Below the pieces are notes generated by a model, which was given only the letters and a program-made list of their open reading frames with translations, had not been told where the DNA came from and searched no databases. Positions 46,624-62,737 of a stretch of DNA of 64,000 nucleotides are shown one piece after another (the stretch's first letter is position 1; each line of letters begins with the position of its first letter). The DNA comes from Raphanus sativus (taxonomy: Eukaryota; Streptophyta; Magnoliopsida; Brassicales; Brassicaceae): positions 3,534,001-3,598,000 of the forward strand of contig NC_079514.1 in the NCBI RefSeq assembly GCF_000801105.2, read 5' to 3'. The translations under genes were made by a program, and so were the position numbers.

Positions 46624-49600
46624 TGTTTGTCTCTCTGTCGGTTGTGTGTGTATGTATGGCTTCGATGAAACGATTTTAAGAGTAGAGGTTTTGTTCTGGG
46701 GATGGTGAAGGAATGGAGAGAGAGATTGCTTTGGCAGAACATTTATAAGAGAGACAGAGTGTTGTGTCCGAAAGCGAGTTGAGATATTTTATTTCTAAAT
46801 TTATTTAAATTATTATACGATTCTACATTGCTACATACATCTCATAATATTTTTATCATGTAATGTGTAGTCGAGAGTATTCAAAAATATAAAAAAGGGC
46901 GGTAATTTTACAATGACTTTTTGTTTACATGGTTTGTATAAATGTCTTAAAATATTTTTTTTTTGAAATCTAGTGAACATTTTTATAAAACTGACCTTGT
47001 AAACTAGTGATCATTACTGATTGCACTCAAGCTAGGTTTAGTTATCCACCAAGTACTGTTTTTTCAGCATCCATTAACTGTTTAAATAAATAAATATGAA
47101 ATTATTAGTATCAGAATCACAAAAACACTCATGTCCAAAGAAATTCATGTCAATTAGATTTCAAGTCACCTCGAAGCCCACCTATCCTCTCACTAATTTA
47201 TGAATATTTTATCAAAAAGGGGAAAAAAGTATATTATATCTTTAATTGATCTGCTATCATCTTCTTTTTTTTTATTCTACTACTATTTGGTCTACGAGAG
47301 ACACACCTTGAATATATGAACACAAAATATTAACAGAACCATTTTTGAGTTTTAGAGACGGTTCAACTTCGACCAACGAATTTATACAGTGAATGGTGAA
47401 TTGGTGATGAACGGATTTGCATGTTGCGAAACATGTTCAACGTACCATAAACGTGTCGCTATTTATAGCGATGTGCTTACATACGTTTCTGTCTTTTCTT
47501 TCTAGTAACACGTATCTGTCTTTCTTTTCCTGCATCTTTGAACAATTTTAGATGTAATTCTCTTTGTTTATTTAACTTTATTTTGATAATAGATAGAAAT
47601 TATAATTTCTGGAAAAGAGTGAGGTCACAGGTACGAAAGAAGATGGCAGAGGAACGGCCCACAAGATCAAATTATGAGTCAGTGCTACTGATCCGCCTTT
47701 GATTGGATACCCTTTTAATCGACCATTGTGTCATCATTCTACGATCTATCTTAATATAATTGTATATATCTCATTTAATTTACATATGCGTATATGCATG
47801 CAGCTAGCTACATGGTGACAATCATCCTAATCAGTCTCAGATTCTGAAAAATATGATACAAACCTAAAATCATTAATTTGACTTCTTTTATACCATCAAA
47901 ACCTATAGTTTCTATAGAATGTATTTTTTAATTATTAAATCGAACGTAGCAAAAATATATGATCCGTAATACGGATTCCGTAATACGGATTCCGTATTAT
48001 CATATAAACACCAGAACAAAAAATCATATAAACATGTAACTAAAATTAAATATCATGATAATATCTCATTTTCCGAAATATTGTATTTGAAACAAATCAG
48101 ATTATCTATATATATCTCTTTTCAAAAAAAGAAGAAGGAATTATCTCTGTCGTCAAAATATATTTTAGTTTATTCGGCAGTGCATCATGAAAAAAAAAAC
48201 TAGAAACGTGAGATTAGCTTAGGAAAACGATCAAGACATTACAAACTTAAGAGTTCTTCTCTACTTTTTTTTTGTCATACGTATTATCTACTTCATTTCA
48301 AGGTTAACTTTTTCTTGGAAGAATAACTGTTTACTTGATGTGTTTTCGCTTAAATACTGTTGTTTGATGTTGAAACTTGTAAGATATCTAATCGACGTTA
48401 TATTATATACATGCAGTGGAGAATATAAAGATGTTAAAATATGCTTTCCTTTTGCTTTTTACCCTTAGAACTTGTAGACAATCATCATAACACGAATACA
48501 AGATGATCAACTAATTCCTTAAGCGAATATGTTCATGAAGAAAGGATCTTTAACGAAGATTTTCCTTTAAGATCGATCAAACTTTTTTCTTTTAGTGAAT
48601 TTATTATTGCAAATCTATCTTACTTTAGCTGATATTAATTATATCAACTCTTTTTTTGCACTATACACAAAAATGGATCTTCATCAAAGATAGTGCAGAT
48701 CCGTAATCTATCATGTCGCTTATATATAAATCAGAACATGAAAAAATATGTTTTTTTCTGTTAAGGAATGCAACACGAGTATTTTCCGAAAAGTCACTTA
48801 TTCTAATACTACTCTTGCCAAATATTGATTAATTTTCGAAAATGTGAAAAAATAATTAACAAAATCAAAGCACGAAGACAAAATCTTGTGAAGGCTTTAG
48901 TCGGTTGTTGAGTTTGCACGTCCTGAAGTTCTGGCTCTCCGAGAATCAACTTTGAGTTATTAACTAAAATATATAATTACGGTGTGTGTGATCTCTATGT
49001 ACTTTGACGTACAGAAGAATCAAAACTATAAACTTTTTTTCCTTTAATTTTCAAAACTATAATTTTAATATATAGTATTAAAATGAATTTCGCTCCCGAT
49101 ATATTAGAAACAAACAATATTCAAATGAGCAACCTTCACCACTATTATTGAAGAAAATGTGTGTGTGTGGACATAAATGCATAAGTTCAAACAGAAGAAA
49201 AGCGATTTTCGCAGGATCTGTGATCAATATATAACAGGAATATGCATTTTTATTATTATTTTAGGATAAGTTTAAATCAAGATGGCTATTGAATAAGTGA
49301 GCGTGTTGTTCCATATACACATGAGTGAAAATCAAATGGATTTGTGGTGATATAGAAGGTTAGTCAACAATCTTGCAAACAATTTTAAACAAAACAATCA
49401 TGTTTTCAAACTAAGATATAGTAATTTACAGATACCAAAAGATATAGATAGATACAAAATTGACACTTGGTACTTGGAAATGTCACTATGCATATAGTGT
49501 TTGTGTAGATATATAAATATCTAATTAAGTTGAATGAAAGTCAAAATCTTGAGCTCCAAAAACTCTAGCTACTATGGTATTTCCCGTGACTCTAGGACTT

Positions 49601-49844
49601 TACTTAGATCTTCAAAGCTTGATAATGACACAGTCGAAGGTTATCACGTGTTACATGCTCATACATTAAATACGCAAACCATAGATGCGTTGTATTCATT
49701 TATACAAGCTCTGCACTCTAAATAAGCTAGGCAAAGGTATCTAATTCCCTTAGGAGCAATCGGGTCTGACTCGTGCTGGTGGTCAGACCCCAGGAAACTA
49801 ATTGGTTAGGTCTCGAGAAGATTCTCGGATATCCCGGATTATAA

Positions 49845-49879
<35 letters not shown>

Positions 49880-51714
49880 GCTTTATGCTCTATTGGTTCA
49901 CCACACACACATCTTTATCCTGAAGAAAGAACAATAGTTCTATTTTGGTGAACCTATATGTTCAAGCAAAAAATAAGGATCCGGCCGGATTAGTTTGTGC
50001 AGTATACAAATGATCGGTTTCAAATATAATATTAATCGGTGGATGGGGAGATATCAAGAATGTTGAAACAATGAACCAGAGACAAAAGAAAATGGTTTTA
50101 GTGGCTAGGAATTAAGAAGGACATAACCTATGGACATATAGTTTTTGAGCCACAACTTTTTCTGTGGACATATAGTTTTTGAGCCACAACTTTGTCTCCT
50201 CTTTTCTAAACAAATAATTTGACATACACATGCAAAACTCAAGACATGTTTGTGCGGTACGTATGTGTGTTTGTATGCGTCGACACACAAGGTTTCTTGT
50301 TTGGTTATAGCTGAACTGAATCAATAATAAGAACCCAACAAAGCCAATAGGAGCTAATGTGATGGTCATGGATCTATGAATGACTAGTGTATTTAATGTT
50401 CAGATTCGTCAGAACCCCATGAAAGGTTCAGTACTATTACACCTTCGGAGATGTTTTAAAACTAGAGCGAGAGAGAATCTACCAGAAGATATTCTGCAAT
50501 AAATATCCGAATTGTCGGCAAATGCATAGATCTCAGTTCTTAAGATTGCACAACAACTCAGCTCTGTAGACTGTCGGACTAGTGGGTTGTCCCGGTTCAA
50601 CCTGGTTTGTTCAGAACCGTTTTTTTAATTAAAATGAAACCGGAAAGAGGTGAAGAACCAAACCAAACTTCTATCTTCATTTTGTTGTCGGAAATGTAAC
50701 TGACGGTTCTGTAAAACATGGGTGGTAATGTTTTCAAAATATGGATTTCAATCTGTTAATTAAACTCGGTTCTGTTTCACTAAGTTCAGATTCACAACTA
50801 TGGTTGAACCCAAGAGTAAGATACGTACCTACGATTAACGTGACTAAACAGGATCAAGAACCCTAACTGATTCAAGAAGTGATAAACCTGTCAATGTTAT
50901 GAATTGCTGGCCTACATAAACCAAATACTTTATTGGCAAAACTAACACATAAACCGCATGCATGAACCAACTGTCCTCACAAAAAACGACACACCTAAAC
51001 CACCGCAGCAACGTACTAATAGTGTCACGGGATCGCTTCCTCAAGTCTCTGAGACACATGAGAACACATGTGACTTAAAAGTTATCTTGCTCTGTCAGTA
51101 CTTCATCTTCCGGTCTGTAAATCAAGTCACTCATCCCCCGTATCTCTAAAACTTAATTATAATAGAACAAGTTTTCATTTTTACCGAGAAAGTTAAAAGC
51201 ACCTGCAATGTACCACCTTCACTGATACTTTCACAATTACCAGAAACAGTGACAATAGTCCATGGTTCCACACTTCCAACTACGTTCCAGTGGAAGTCGA
51301 CCCACGTTGTAAATTTTTTAGTTATGCTCACTGAAAATTTGTTTTATTTCTACAACCTAAAAGTTGTGTAACGTTTGAATTAAAGAAGAAAAATCAGAAT
51401 CATCACTTCCCTTACAAAATATACGTAACCCGTTTTTGATAGTTTTGCTTTCAATCAAGCTAACATATTCTTCTCAATCTTTTTTTTTTTTGCTAAAATA
51501 TTCTTCTCAATCTTGGTAGAATATATATAAATTGATAAACTTGACTGACGCAAACGCTGTTCTAATAGTGGCCACATTCAAATTCCGTTTACATTAAAAG
51601 ATATAGTTGAAGTCTTAACATTCATAACTCTGATATGTTGGACAGAAAGAAAAAAAGATGTTCTTTTGTTCACTGAAACTAGAGGGGATGATAGTATTTG
51701 AGTAAGAGGGATGA
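46624..51714. other. Long intergenic region, no gene recognised
   Basis: About 5 kb without a supported coding frame. The first 150 bases carry the polyamine oxidase promoter. It also holds a repeated near-palindrome CCGTAATACGG (about 47975-48000), an AAT microsatellite (49845-49879) at the end of a possible SINE- or LINE-like tail, a 29-bp tandem duplication (50130-50192), and a micro-duplication at 51465-51514. Confidence 0.5.
49729..49882 (+). mobile_element. Possible short retro-element remnant with AAT tail
   Basis: A GC-richer block (GGTCTGACTCGTGCTGGTGG to CTCGGATATCCCGGATTAT) ends in AAAATAAT followed by about ten AAT units. AATAAGCT occurs just before (49721-49728) and at the end (49875-49882), but the second copy partly overlaps the AAT run, so it is weak support for a target duplication. 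No Pol III A/B boxes could be fixed. Confidence 0.35.
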
Positions 51715-52400
51715 TCAGACATAAACACCACTAGCAAGTAGCAAAAACAACGATCCAAAACCCTGCAATTTACCAGAAGAAACAGATTTCAACACCAACA
51801 TTCCCGTTTTTGAGACAGCTATTAAAAAAAAAAAGTAAAAAAAGAGGATAAAAGAAGAAGAGTAAAAAGGCATTATATACCAAGAAAACAGATGCTACTG
51901 CTGCAGTCGCGAGCTCCTTGGCGAGGCTACGGTTTTTCGTGGATGATGTAGCTTCATAGCTGCATCACAAATGTTGTCATAACAGGGTAAGTTAGAGAAA
52001 AAAACAACACTTTGATCACACTCCTTGTTGGACTGACTGACAAGACTGCGAGAAAACCTATAATATGAATGAATGACTCAAGTATATATCTTAAAGTTAA
52101 CAAAGCTAAGTCTCTACAAGTCCATCAGCTTCAACTACAGTGAACATTGATACAACAACAAGACGAGATCTTTAAAAAGAGATTAGCTTTTACATGAAGA
52201 AGATAGCGGTGATGATGAGGCCGATCGCAAGAGTGAACACCGACAGAGTCGGGTACATCGCCACCGGAATCGGACTCGTAATCGGAGTCGCCGCCTTCTC
52301 ACCCAAAAAAAAAATAACACAAAATTGTTAGTGTAAAATTTAAAAAAAAAAAAGCGATGGAATTCGCGGTTGATAAAGGATGGATCTGGAGTTTTACCAT
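51715..52400 (-). CDS. Oligosaccharyltransferase subunit, TMEM258/OST5 type
   Basis: Four exons (52400-52398, 52297-52194, 51959-51881, 51762-51715) join in frame to 77 residues; the first coding exon is just the ATG. The protein has ITSPIPVAMYPTLSVFTLAI, a first membrane helix, a polar loop YEATSSTKNRSLAKELATA, and a second helix ending GFGSLFLLLASGVYV. This matches human TMEM258 and yeast Ost5, a small two-helix subunit of the ER N-glycosylation complex. It is the second such subunit in the window besides the OSTC-type gene. The acceptor before exon 2 could also be three bases further on, which removes one Lys. The position fits At4g29735. Confidence 0.85.
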
Positions 52401-54271
52401 TGTGTCGCTTTGCTTAGCTTAGCTTCTTCGCTTCGATCTGAGAGGAACAATGAGCAGCAGCACTTTCGTTGACTTAAGGGAGGGAGATACTCGGATCTTA
52501 CACACACGAGCTTCTCCTGGTTTGGACCGGACCGGACCGGTTTACGCAAACTTTGATGGGCTTGTTTGGTGTGATTTGTTTTTCAATAAGCCCAAAACTA
52601 CTTGGGAAGGCCTTTTGAGTAAAGATTTTTTTTTTGTTCAACTACTACAAACCATATTTTTTGCTTCTTAAAAAAGTTTATTAGAAAGAGTTTTCCTTTG
52701 GATAATCATTTTTAATTTACTTTCACAAAAATATTTTTCAAAAAAGGAAAATGACCAATTTTTTTTTATTAAAGGGTAAAATATACAAGAGGGTTAACTA
52801 ATCTAGATTTATGGTTTAGAGTTAATGGGTGAATTTTGGGGATGGGGTTTGAAACTTTTAAAAATGAAAAATAAACTTTAAAATTTTAAAAATAAAAAGA
52901 TTATTTTGATCATTATTTTTAGCACTATTTTATGACAAAAAACTTAAAAAGAATTATTTGAGAGAATTACCTTTTATTAAAGTATCATTTTATCGAAATG
53001 TTATTTTAGTTCTTAAATGTCTTTTAGACTATAGTTAATTATATCTATTAAAAACTAGGCCGAATCAGTTTAAGTTTTTTTTTATTTAGGTATCATTTTC
53101 GAAATATTATTTTAGTTCTTACAAGTTTACTTAGACTATATTTAATTATCATCAATTAAAAATTAGGCCGAACCGTTTAAAGTGTTTATTAAACCAAGGT
53201 TGATGAATTATTTATGATTTATAATTTGTTATATGTTTGATTCGTTGACCGATACAAAAATAGAAGAGAATACTTATATTTTTATTTGAAAGAAGTGGTA
53301 CGCAACTGAATGATGAAAACTGCTTGTATTTTTTTTTCCAAAGGTTGCTAACACATTTTATAATGTCATTATTTATAATCTAAATAGTTTTAATAGAAAA
53401 ATTTGAATGTTATTAGTAGTCTATTTCATTATTTAAAAGGTCTGGTTCTAAAACATTGTTGATTTAAATTTGAAGGGGGTAGTTAACCTCAATATAAACC
53501 GAATCATCAATGAGAACACTGAAAACCTTAAACTCTAACATTACATTTGTGCAATAAGTAGTTTGAGTTTATTCTATGTTTAGTTCTGTTAAGTTTTTAT
53601 ATAGGAACCGATCGTCTAATGTTTGTGCAGACACCCTAGCTAGGAAGACTATCCTATTTGTGTTTTAATGGTGTTTTTTTTTTCATGTTTCTCTTAGTCT
53701 TTTTAGTCAGCAAAAGAAAAAAAACGATTGTTGTCATTGTCATCTTTTATAATGAATTTCTAAAAGGTACTATGTAAGTCGTCTAATAATATATCTTATA
53801 TGTTAAACTTGATTAATTAAATGAACCTTCCGAGTGACAATGGCACACAAAAGTTTTCTTTGCAGGCCGTCAAGTGATCAGGGGACGGCGAGTCGGCGAT
53901 ACCCTTCGTGCGCTTCACTCTCTAACACAGAAGTTGTGTGAGTTGAAATCTACTAGTTCTATTTCTTAAATCTATTTAAATATAGTACATAAACTTGCAT
54001 TTAACGATCGGCAACCAACAATGGGCATAGTTTGTGATTAAAAAAAGTTTATAGTATATAACCTTGCATTTAACTATATATATCAAATATATAAGTAAAT
54101 GTTTCTCTCACAGTGCATGTGATGCTTTGTGACGTCTAAAGCGAGAAACCCAAGTTCGAGGTGAAATAAGCCTTTTGCCTTCTCACGCTACTTGCGTGTG
54201 TGTTTCAGAAGAGAAACAATAGCCATCAGAAAATGGCGCGGAAAGGAAATACCAATTGCAAGATTTTATCT
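52401..54271. other. Repeat-rich intergenic region, no gene recognised
   Basis: AT-rich DNA containing a direct tandem duplication of about 95 bases (52982-53075 and 53090-53184, each ending in a GGCCGAA motif). An open frame at 52450-52671 runs antisense to the leader of the TMEM258-type gene and has no protein-like features. Confidence 0.5.
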
Positions 54272-55486
54272 ATTAGATTCAGATTTGTTTATAAGATTTC
54301 AACTTAAAACCAACTGATGATTAGTGGATTAGTCATAATCTTTTATATATTACCTAATCTCTTTTAAAATTTTCAATATAGGAGATAATATCCATAATAT
54401 CTCTCCTCGATATGATGGCTCTTATCAATCAAAAATTTCGAAATTTTAAGATAGTTATATTCAATAGAGCGAGTTAATTACGATATTTATACTTGGTCGG
54501 ATAGGATTATTTTAACTAGGGTGGTTTAGCGTATTTAGGATATGGGTTCTGATATCATGTTAGATTCGAATTTATTATGAGCTTCCAACTTAAAATCAAT
54601 TAGTGATTGGTTCATTGGCCTTAACCTTTTATATATTACTTAATGTCCCTTAGAATTCTCGATGTGCGAAATAATATCCCTCCTTGAGATGATAGCTATT
54701 ATCGGTAGAAATCTCGGAATTTTAACACTTATACTCGGTCGAACGTTAATTACGACTTTATACCCGGTCGGAAAGGGTTAAGTACGACATTTTTAAACCC
54801 GGTCGGAAGGGTTCATTAATTAGGGGTTTATGGTATTTAGGATCTGAGCTCTAATACCACATTAGATTATGAGTTTCCCACTTAAAACCAATGGGTGATT
54901 AGTGAATTGATCCTAATGTTTTATATATTACTTAAGATTCTTTTAGATTCCCGATGTGGGATATATATTCCTAATAACCCTCTTCAAAATGATGGTTTTT
55001 ATAGGCCAAAAATCTCGAAATTTTATGATATTTATACTCAGTGGTGGAGGTAGAATTTTATTTTAGAGGGGTCAATGGATAATCAATGTATTTTGCAAGG
55101 GTCAATAAGCTAAATTCATTAGAGTTTTATTTGGAAATACAAGTAATTTTTTTTTGCAGAAATTGACATGGATCAACTGACACCCATGATTACACACTGG
55201 CTCCGCCACTGTTTATACTCGATCGATCGAGCAAGCTTTAAGTTTTTTTAGTACGACAGTTATATCCAATCGAAAGGATAAAATATGACTTTTATACCTG
55301 GTCGAAAGTGTCGTATTAATTAGAAATTTAAGGTATTCAGGATCTGAGCTCTGATATCATGTTAGATTCGAGTTTGTTATGGACTTCTAACTTAAAATTA
55401 ATTGGTAATTAGTAAATTGACCATAAACTTTTATATATTACTTAATGCATCTTAGATCTCTCGATGTAGAATATAATAGCCCTAAT
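54272..55486 (-). mobile_element. TRIM-like array: four short LTRs and three internal segments
   Basis: A segment of about 120-130 bases beginning TGTTAGATTCGAG or a variant occurs four times in direct orientation, starting near 54272, 54558, 54860 and 55360. On the minus strand, each of the last three is followed immediately by a sequence close to TGGTATCAGAGC, the primer-binding site for initiator Met tRNA (54546-54557, 54848-54859, 55348-55359). This is the layout of terminal-repeat retrotransposons in miniature, which in Brassica also form head-to-tail arrays. No protein is encoded. One internal segment carries a nested MITE. Confidence 0.68.
55039..55211. mobile_element. hAT-like MITE nested in the TRIM array
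   Basis: A 173-base element is bounded by inverted ends CAGTGGTGGAGG and CAGTGGCGGAGC and flanked by perfect 8-bp duplications TTTATACT (55031-55038 and 55212-55219). Eight-base duplications and CAG-type ends fit the hAT superfamily. A second copy lies at 62993-63199. Confidence 0.8.
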
Positions 55487-56460
55487 GTTATCTTTTACCC
55501 AAAATAACAATCAAACTCTTATTCGAAGATAACTGTTATATTATTATATGAACCTTAATGTATTGTATTGATTTTAGGTTTATATCTAGACTGCTGTTAA
55601 AAAAGAAGGTTTATATCTAGACTTTGGTGATTTATCATTTTGATAATTTATAATACAGGGTTTCTAGAAACAATTTTTTATATATGATAATACTTGTGCT
55701 ATATGATGATTCCAAATATTTCAGTATTCTACATATTAGAAGTCAACTATATGTATATATATCCAAAGATCCTTTTATTTTTTGTATACGTTTATTATTG
55801 GACCAGCTTAAACAAATATTAACTGCGAGCACTACTGGGTAAACAAAAGTGTTATCTATCCGGCCCACAGAGTTTGGTCGGTTTCCACAAATTTCAAATT
55901 TACGTTACTACGTTACATTTATTATGAATCACATATGAAGTCAAATGTAACTACCTCAACTACACTAGTACTTAGATAAAATATTGTTTTTCAGTTATAC
56001 ACCATAACTATAAAAGACAGAAATGGAAAAATATATTCTGGAAAAACTATTACCTGGGGATCTTAAATACATTAACAGTAGGCCAATATAGGTAAGTTAA
56101 CGGATGAAGAATTAAATGTTTCCGCAAGTCATACAATATTGGTATTTCTCAATCCTCATGGTGTCTCCACCTAGTCAAATTTAACAGCAAATAATTACTT
56201 AGGACATATGACATGCCTCTGACTATCCAACTAGTCTTTCAAAGCCAACTTCTATATTCAGATCCCCTATTTGAAAAAATAAAAATAAAAAATAGATAGA
56301 ATATTCGCGAAATAAATTAGATATTATTGATAAATATTTCGAGAGCCAATGTAGTAAATACTTCAACATTTTTTATCTTTTGGATGAACATAATTCGCTG
56401 TCCTATTTTTAATTTTATGGCGTAAAAACCTGGACATCAATATCAATAAAATCACGTAAA
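55487..56460. other. Intergenic DNA upstream of the CKX gene
   Basis: AT-rich DNA with one micro-duplication (55576-55592 and 55607-55623 around a 14-nt A-rich insert). No gene was seen. Confidence 0.5.
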
Positions 56461-56466
56461 GATATT

Positions 56467-56524
56467 CACGTGCTAATTATTAATATTATATTATACACTC
56501 TCTCTATGCGTGGTTCTATATAAA
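56467..56524 (+). promoter_or_regulatory. CKX4: G-box and TATA box of the cytokinin dehydrogenase gene
   Basis: A perfect CACGTG lies at 56467-56472 and TATATAAA at 56517-56524, 117 bases before the ATG. The spacing suits a TATA-driven promoter; CACGTG is bound by bZIP and bHLH factors. Confidence 0.6.
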
Positions 56525-56637
56525 TCTCATACTTTCAAACTAATCTCAATACTAATCCCATGATCAACAAGAACAATATTAATACTAGCACCTCATTTTC
56601 CCTCTCGTTTCCTCATTAGCCTCCCCCCATTAATTAA

Positions 56638-59674
<3,037 letters not shown>

Positions 59675-60253
59675 ACATTGAACGTGTCTTTAACATGCAC
59701 CCGGGCCACACAAAATGTATGTTCATAATGTAATTAATTAATAAATAGTTTAGTGATTCGGGAATGGCTAATCACTTCCTTCAATTGTAATCTTTTTTCA
59801 TCTTATATGTGAATGTCCATTTCTCTCTGAAAATTTAGAACGACTTAATTGTTATATACTATTATGTGGTTAAAGTTTAATAACAAGGGACATGAGTTGA
59901 CATGTGAAAAGATAATATTCTAAAATCAGAGAAACTGCTTACTCATGGATTAACCTCTATGTGGGAAAAGGCAAGCTAACAAGTTATTTAAAACAGAGAA
60001 ATTGTTTTATGTATTGATTAAGCTCAATGAAAGTCAATGATGCACACTTGCTTCCTCCAATGATTCAAAGTGAAGAAATTATGATAATAAATTACAATGT
60101 AATCAATATCGGTTTGTTTCTACATACTAGATGATTTACATCTACTCTTTACTCGCCCAGCATTCATATAAGCATAATCATCTTATTCGCCCATTATTCA
60201 TGTTTGAAACATTCACTCACACACATAGAAAACTAATCCAGGTACTAATAATC
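59675..60253. other. Convergent 3' region between CKX and acyltransferase genes
   Basis: Holds the 3' untranslated regions of the two tail-to-tail genes; AATAAA-type signals occur soon after the CKX stop (near 59738). No gene was seen. Confidence 0.5.
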
Positions 60254-62279
60254 TTAATAGTAAAGTTTGTTCATAGCATCCATCTCTCGCTTGAAGTCAA
60301 CCATTGCAACTCTTGGCAACGTCATGATCACTTTAACTCCACCTTCCATTGATGGATCAAGTTGTGAAGGTCTCAAGATCATCCCTATATGCAGTGCAGT
60401 CTGCTGCTCGGTCAACGGCCGCAGATTCACTGGCTCATTCCAACCAAAATCCATTGATCCAAACCAACCAATATTCCTCCAGTCAGTGAGGAACAATAGT
60501 CCATCACTCACCCCTTCGAATTTTGCATTATCCCTCATTAATCTCTCCGTATTCTTTAACTCTTCCTCGAGATAGCCCTTGTCATAAGCTGTTTTCTTGG
60601 CTTTCTTCACATGCTTAGCAATGTCAGAGATTGATGCTTCTTGCAGTTCTCTTACGGTTAACTCGATATAGACATCTATGTAGGCGTTACCGTAGAATCC
60701 TTTAGGAAGTGGCGGATCTAGAACATGTCGGATTCCAACAGCTACGCCAAGGACAGTGATCCCATCAAAGTTTAGCTTTAGGGCTCGAGATCTTGCTTTC
60801 CATATGCAAGAACTAAGTACTTCATAAGTAGTGAACCCCTCTTTAGGGTACTCACACTCTCTCATCAAAGAGTCTTTAAGCCTCTTTATATTCCTAGCCC
60901 GGATGTTTATTGTCTCCGTTACCTGTTGGACAGTGGATGAAAAGAGAACACTTAAGCTTCCTTCTATATAACTACAGATTTACATGCAATCTCTTGAAAT
61001 TTATTATTCTTATTTGCAAGCAACGCTGGCTCTGAGAGTTTGAAAACCTTAAATAATTTAGTAAGGATTTTATATAAAAAAAATATTGAAACAATTTAGA
61101 GATTTATGTTTGTATATATTCATTCGAATTTTTTTTGGGAGTTCAATGCCAATGTTTTACTTGACTGTGTCCATGACGGACTCTATTTGCAAGAACGTGT
61201 AAACCTTGAGAACATCAATTATAGTTATGTTTTGCCTTTTTACCATATGTATACTTACAAATACTAATCAAAAACCTCAAAATTGTTGAAGTTATTGAGA
61301 GAACAACATACCATATCACTAGTTGGAATATATGGTGAGGTGGCTAAAAGACTAGTAATGTGGCCACCAGGCACTTTGGCCGGTTCATTATCAAATTGTC
61401 CGACCAGCCGCTCTCTCTGCCACACCGGCTTAACCGTTGGCTCTCTCTTTCCTGCAGCCAACTCGGTTAAAGCATGGATGATCTGAGCCACTCCAAATCC
61501 ATCACATACGGCGTGCGTCAAAGCCGTGCCGATGGTAAATCCTCCACATGCGAACTTGGTCACCTTAAAAAAAAAAATCAAAGGGAACAATTGGTGATCT
61601 TAATTATGCGTGATCCACACTACGAAGAAAACAATACCCTTACAAAACTGAGAGTTTACTGAGATTTTTTTTTTTTTGTAACACACTGAGATTATTAACT
61701 AATCTTCAAGAAAATGATATAATTATTGCATTTTTTATTTTGGTAGAAAAGAATTATATTTATAATTTTTCTATTACCATGGAAGTTCAAGGCTTTGAAT
61801 TCATAATAATCAAGAAAATGGAAAGCTACCTGCAAAGCTAGTGGATGATAAGAGATGTTTCTATCGTAGTCTATTTCGATATCAGGCACAAGGCGCAAAG
61901 CAACTTGGTCATCAAGATTTTCTATATAGTTTAGAGAGGAGAGGTCGAGAGATGCAGTAGCGACCTCAAATGGAACTCCTTCACCCCAAAAAACTAGCTG
62001 AAGTTTTCGATCACTCTCTCTTCTCTTGAGCTTGCCTGAAAGGGGATAGTAGTACACAAGAAGTTCGGACAAAGCCTTCCTAAGCAAAGGGACAGGATCA
62101 TGTTGATTCTTTTCATTGGCTTTGAAAACATAAATCGTTGCGTACATAACTTCATTGAAGAGATCATTGTCCAAAGTAGAAAGGGAGAGAGTTTCAGAAG
62201 GAGTGTGTTTTGAGGGTTTAATAAGCTCAAGGGGTTTCTTTTTGAGTAATAGAGAGATCGATTTTGTTTGGTTTGCCAT
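60254..62279 (-). CDS. BAHD acyltransferase
   Basis: Three exons (62279-61830, 61563-61312, 60922-60254) join in frame to 456 residues. BAHD enzymes transfer acyl groups from CoA thioesters to alcohols or amines in specialised metabolism. The catalytic HAVCDG (H167, D171) and the structural DFGWN (from D392) are both present, so activity is expected. Overall similarity is to the clade containing spermidine hydroxycinnamoyl transferases and related acetyltransferases, but acyl donor and acceptor cannot be decided from sequence. Third residue after DFGW is N rather than the commoner G, a frequent variation. TATATAAA on the minus strand (62331-62324) lies about 45 bases upstream of the ATG. No targeting signal; cytosolic. 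Confidence 0.88.
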
Positions 62280-62323
62280 CTCTTGCCAGTTTAGAGTGTA
62301 TACTATAAAACATCCGTGAGATG

Positions 62324-62331
62324 TTTATATA
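62324..62331 (-). promoter_or_regulatory. TATA box of the BAHD acyltransferase gene
   Basis: TATATAAA on the minus strand, 45 bases before the start codon, implies a leader of roughly 15-20 bases. Confidence 0.55.
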
Positions 62332-62737
62332 GCGAATTTTAGACTTACCACGTTCAGAATGTATAATATTAAATGAACATCCTCTTCGTTTTCACGTTGC
62401 TGGCGGCTGGCGCTAGTTACCAGTTACCACCATCAATGACTGACTGGTACCTTTTTTTTTCTGGTCTTAAATCTCATTTTTGAGTACCATTACAACATCT
62501 TTTATTTAAAAGAGAGGCTAACATTCTTTAACGCAGCCGCTTTTGCAGGAATTTTTTCTGGTCACAGATTATGCATGAAACTAAATTTTATATGTGACTA
62601 TGTGAGTACGTAATGAAAATGGTATATTTGTTTCTCGGTAACATTTGCGTGATCGTTTTTTTCTTGTTTTGTTTAGGAATGTCCCGCATTGAATTAGATT
62701 AGACACTAAAGTGAGTGATGATACGATATATAAGCAT

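Noticed and set aside
46096..46668. 190-codon + strand frame opposite polyamine oxidase
   Set aside because: Shadow of the PAO5 coding strand; no recognisable domain.
49534..49725. 63-codon frame in the 46.6-51.7 kb intergenic region
   Set aside because: Composition is Ser/Thr/Leu-rich without a motif; no promoter or splice context supports it.
52450..52671. 73-codon + strand frame
   Set aside because: Located in the promoter or leader region of the TMEM258-type gene, with no homology-like features.
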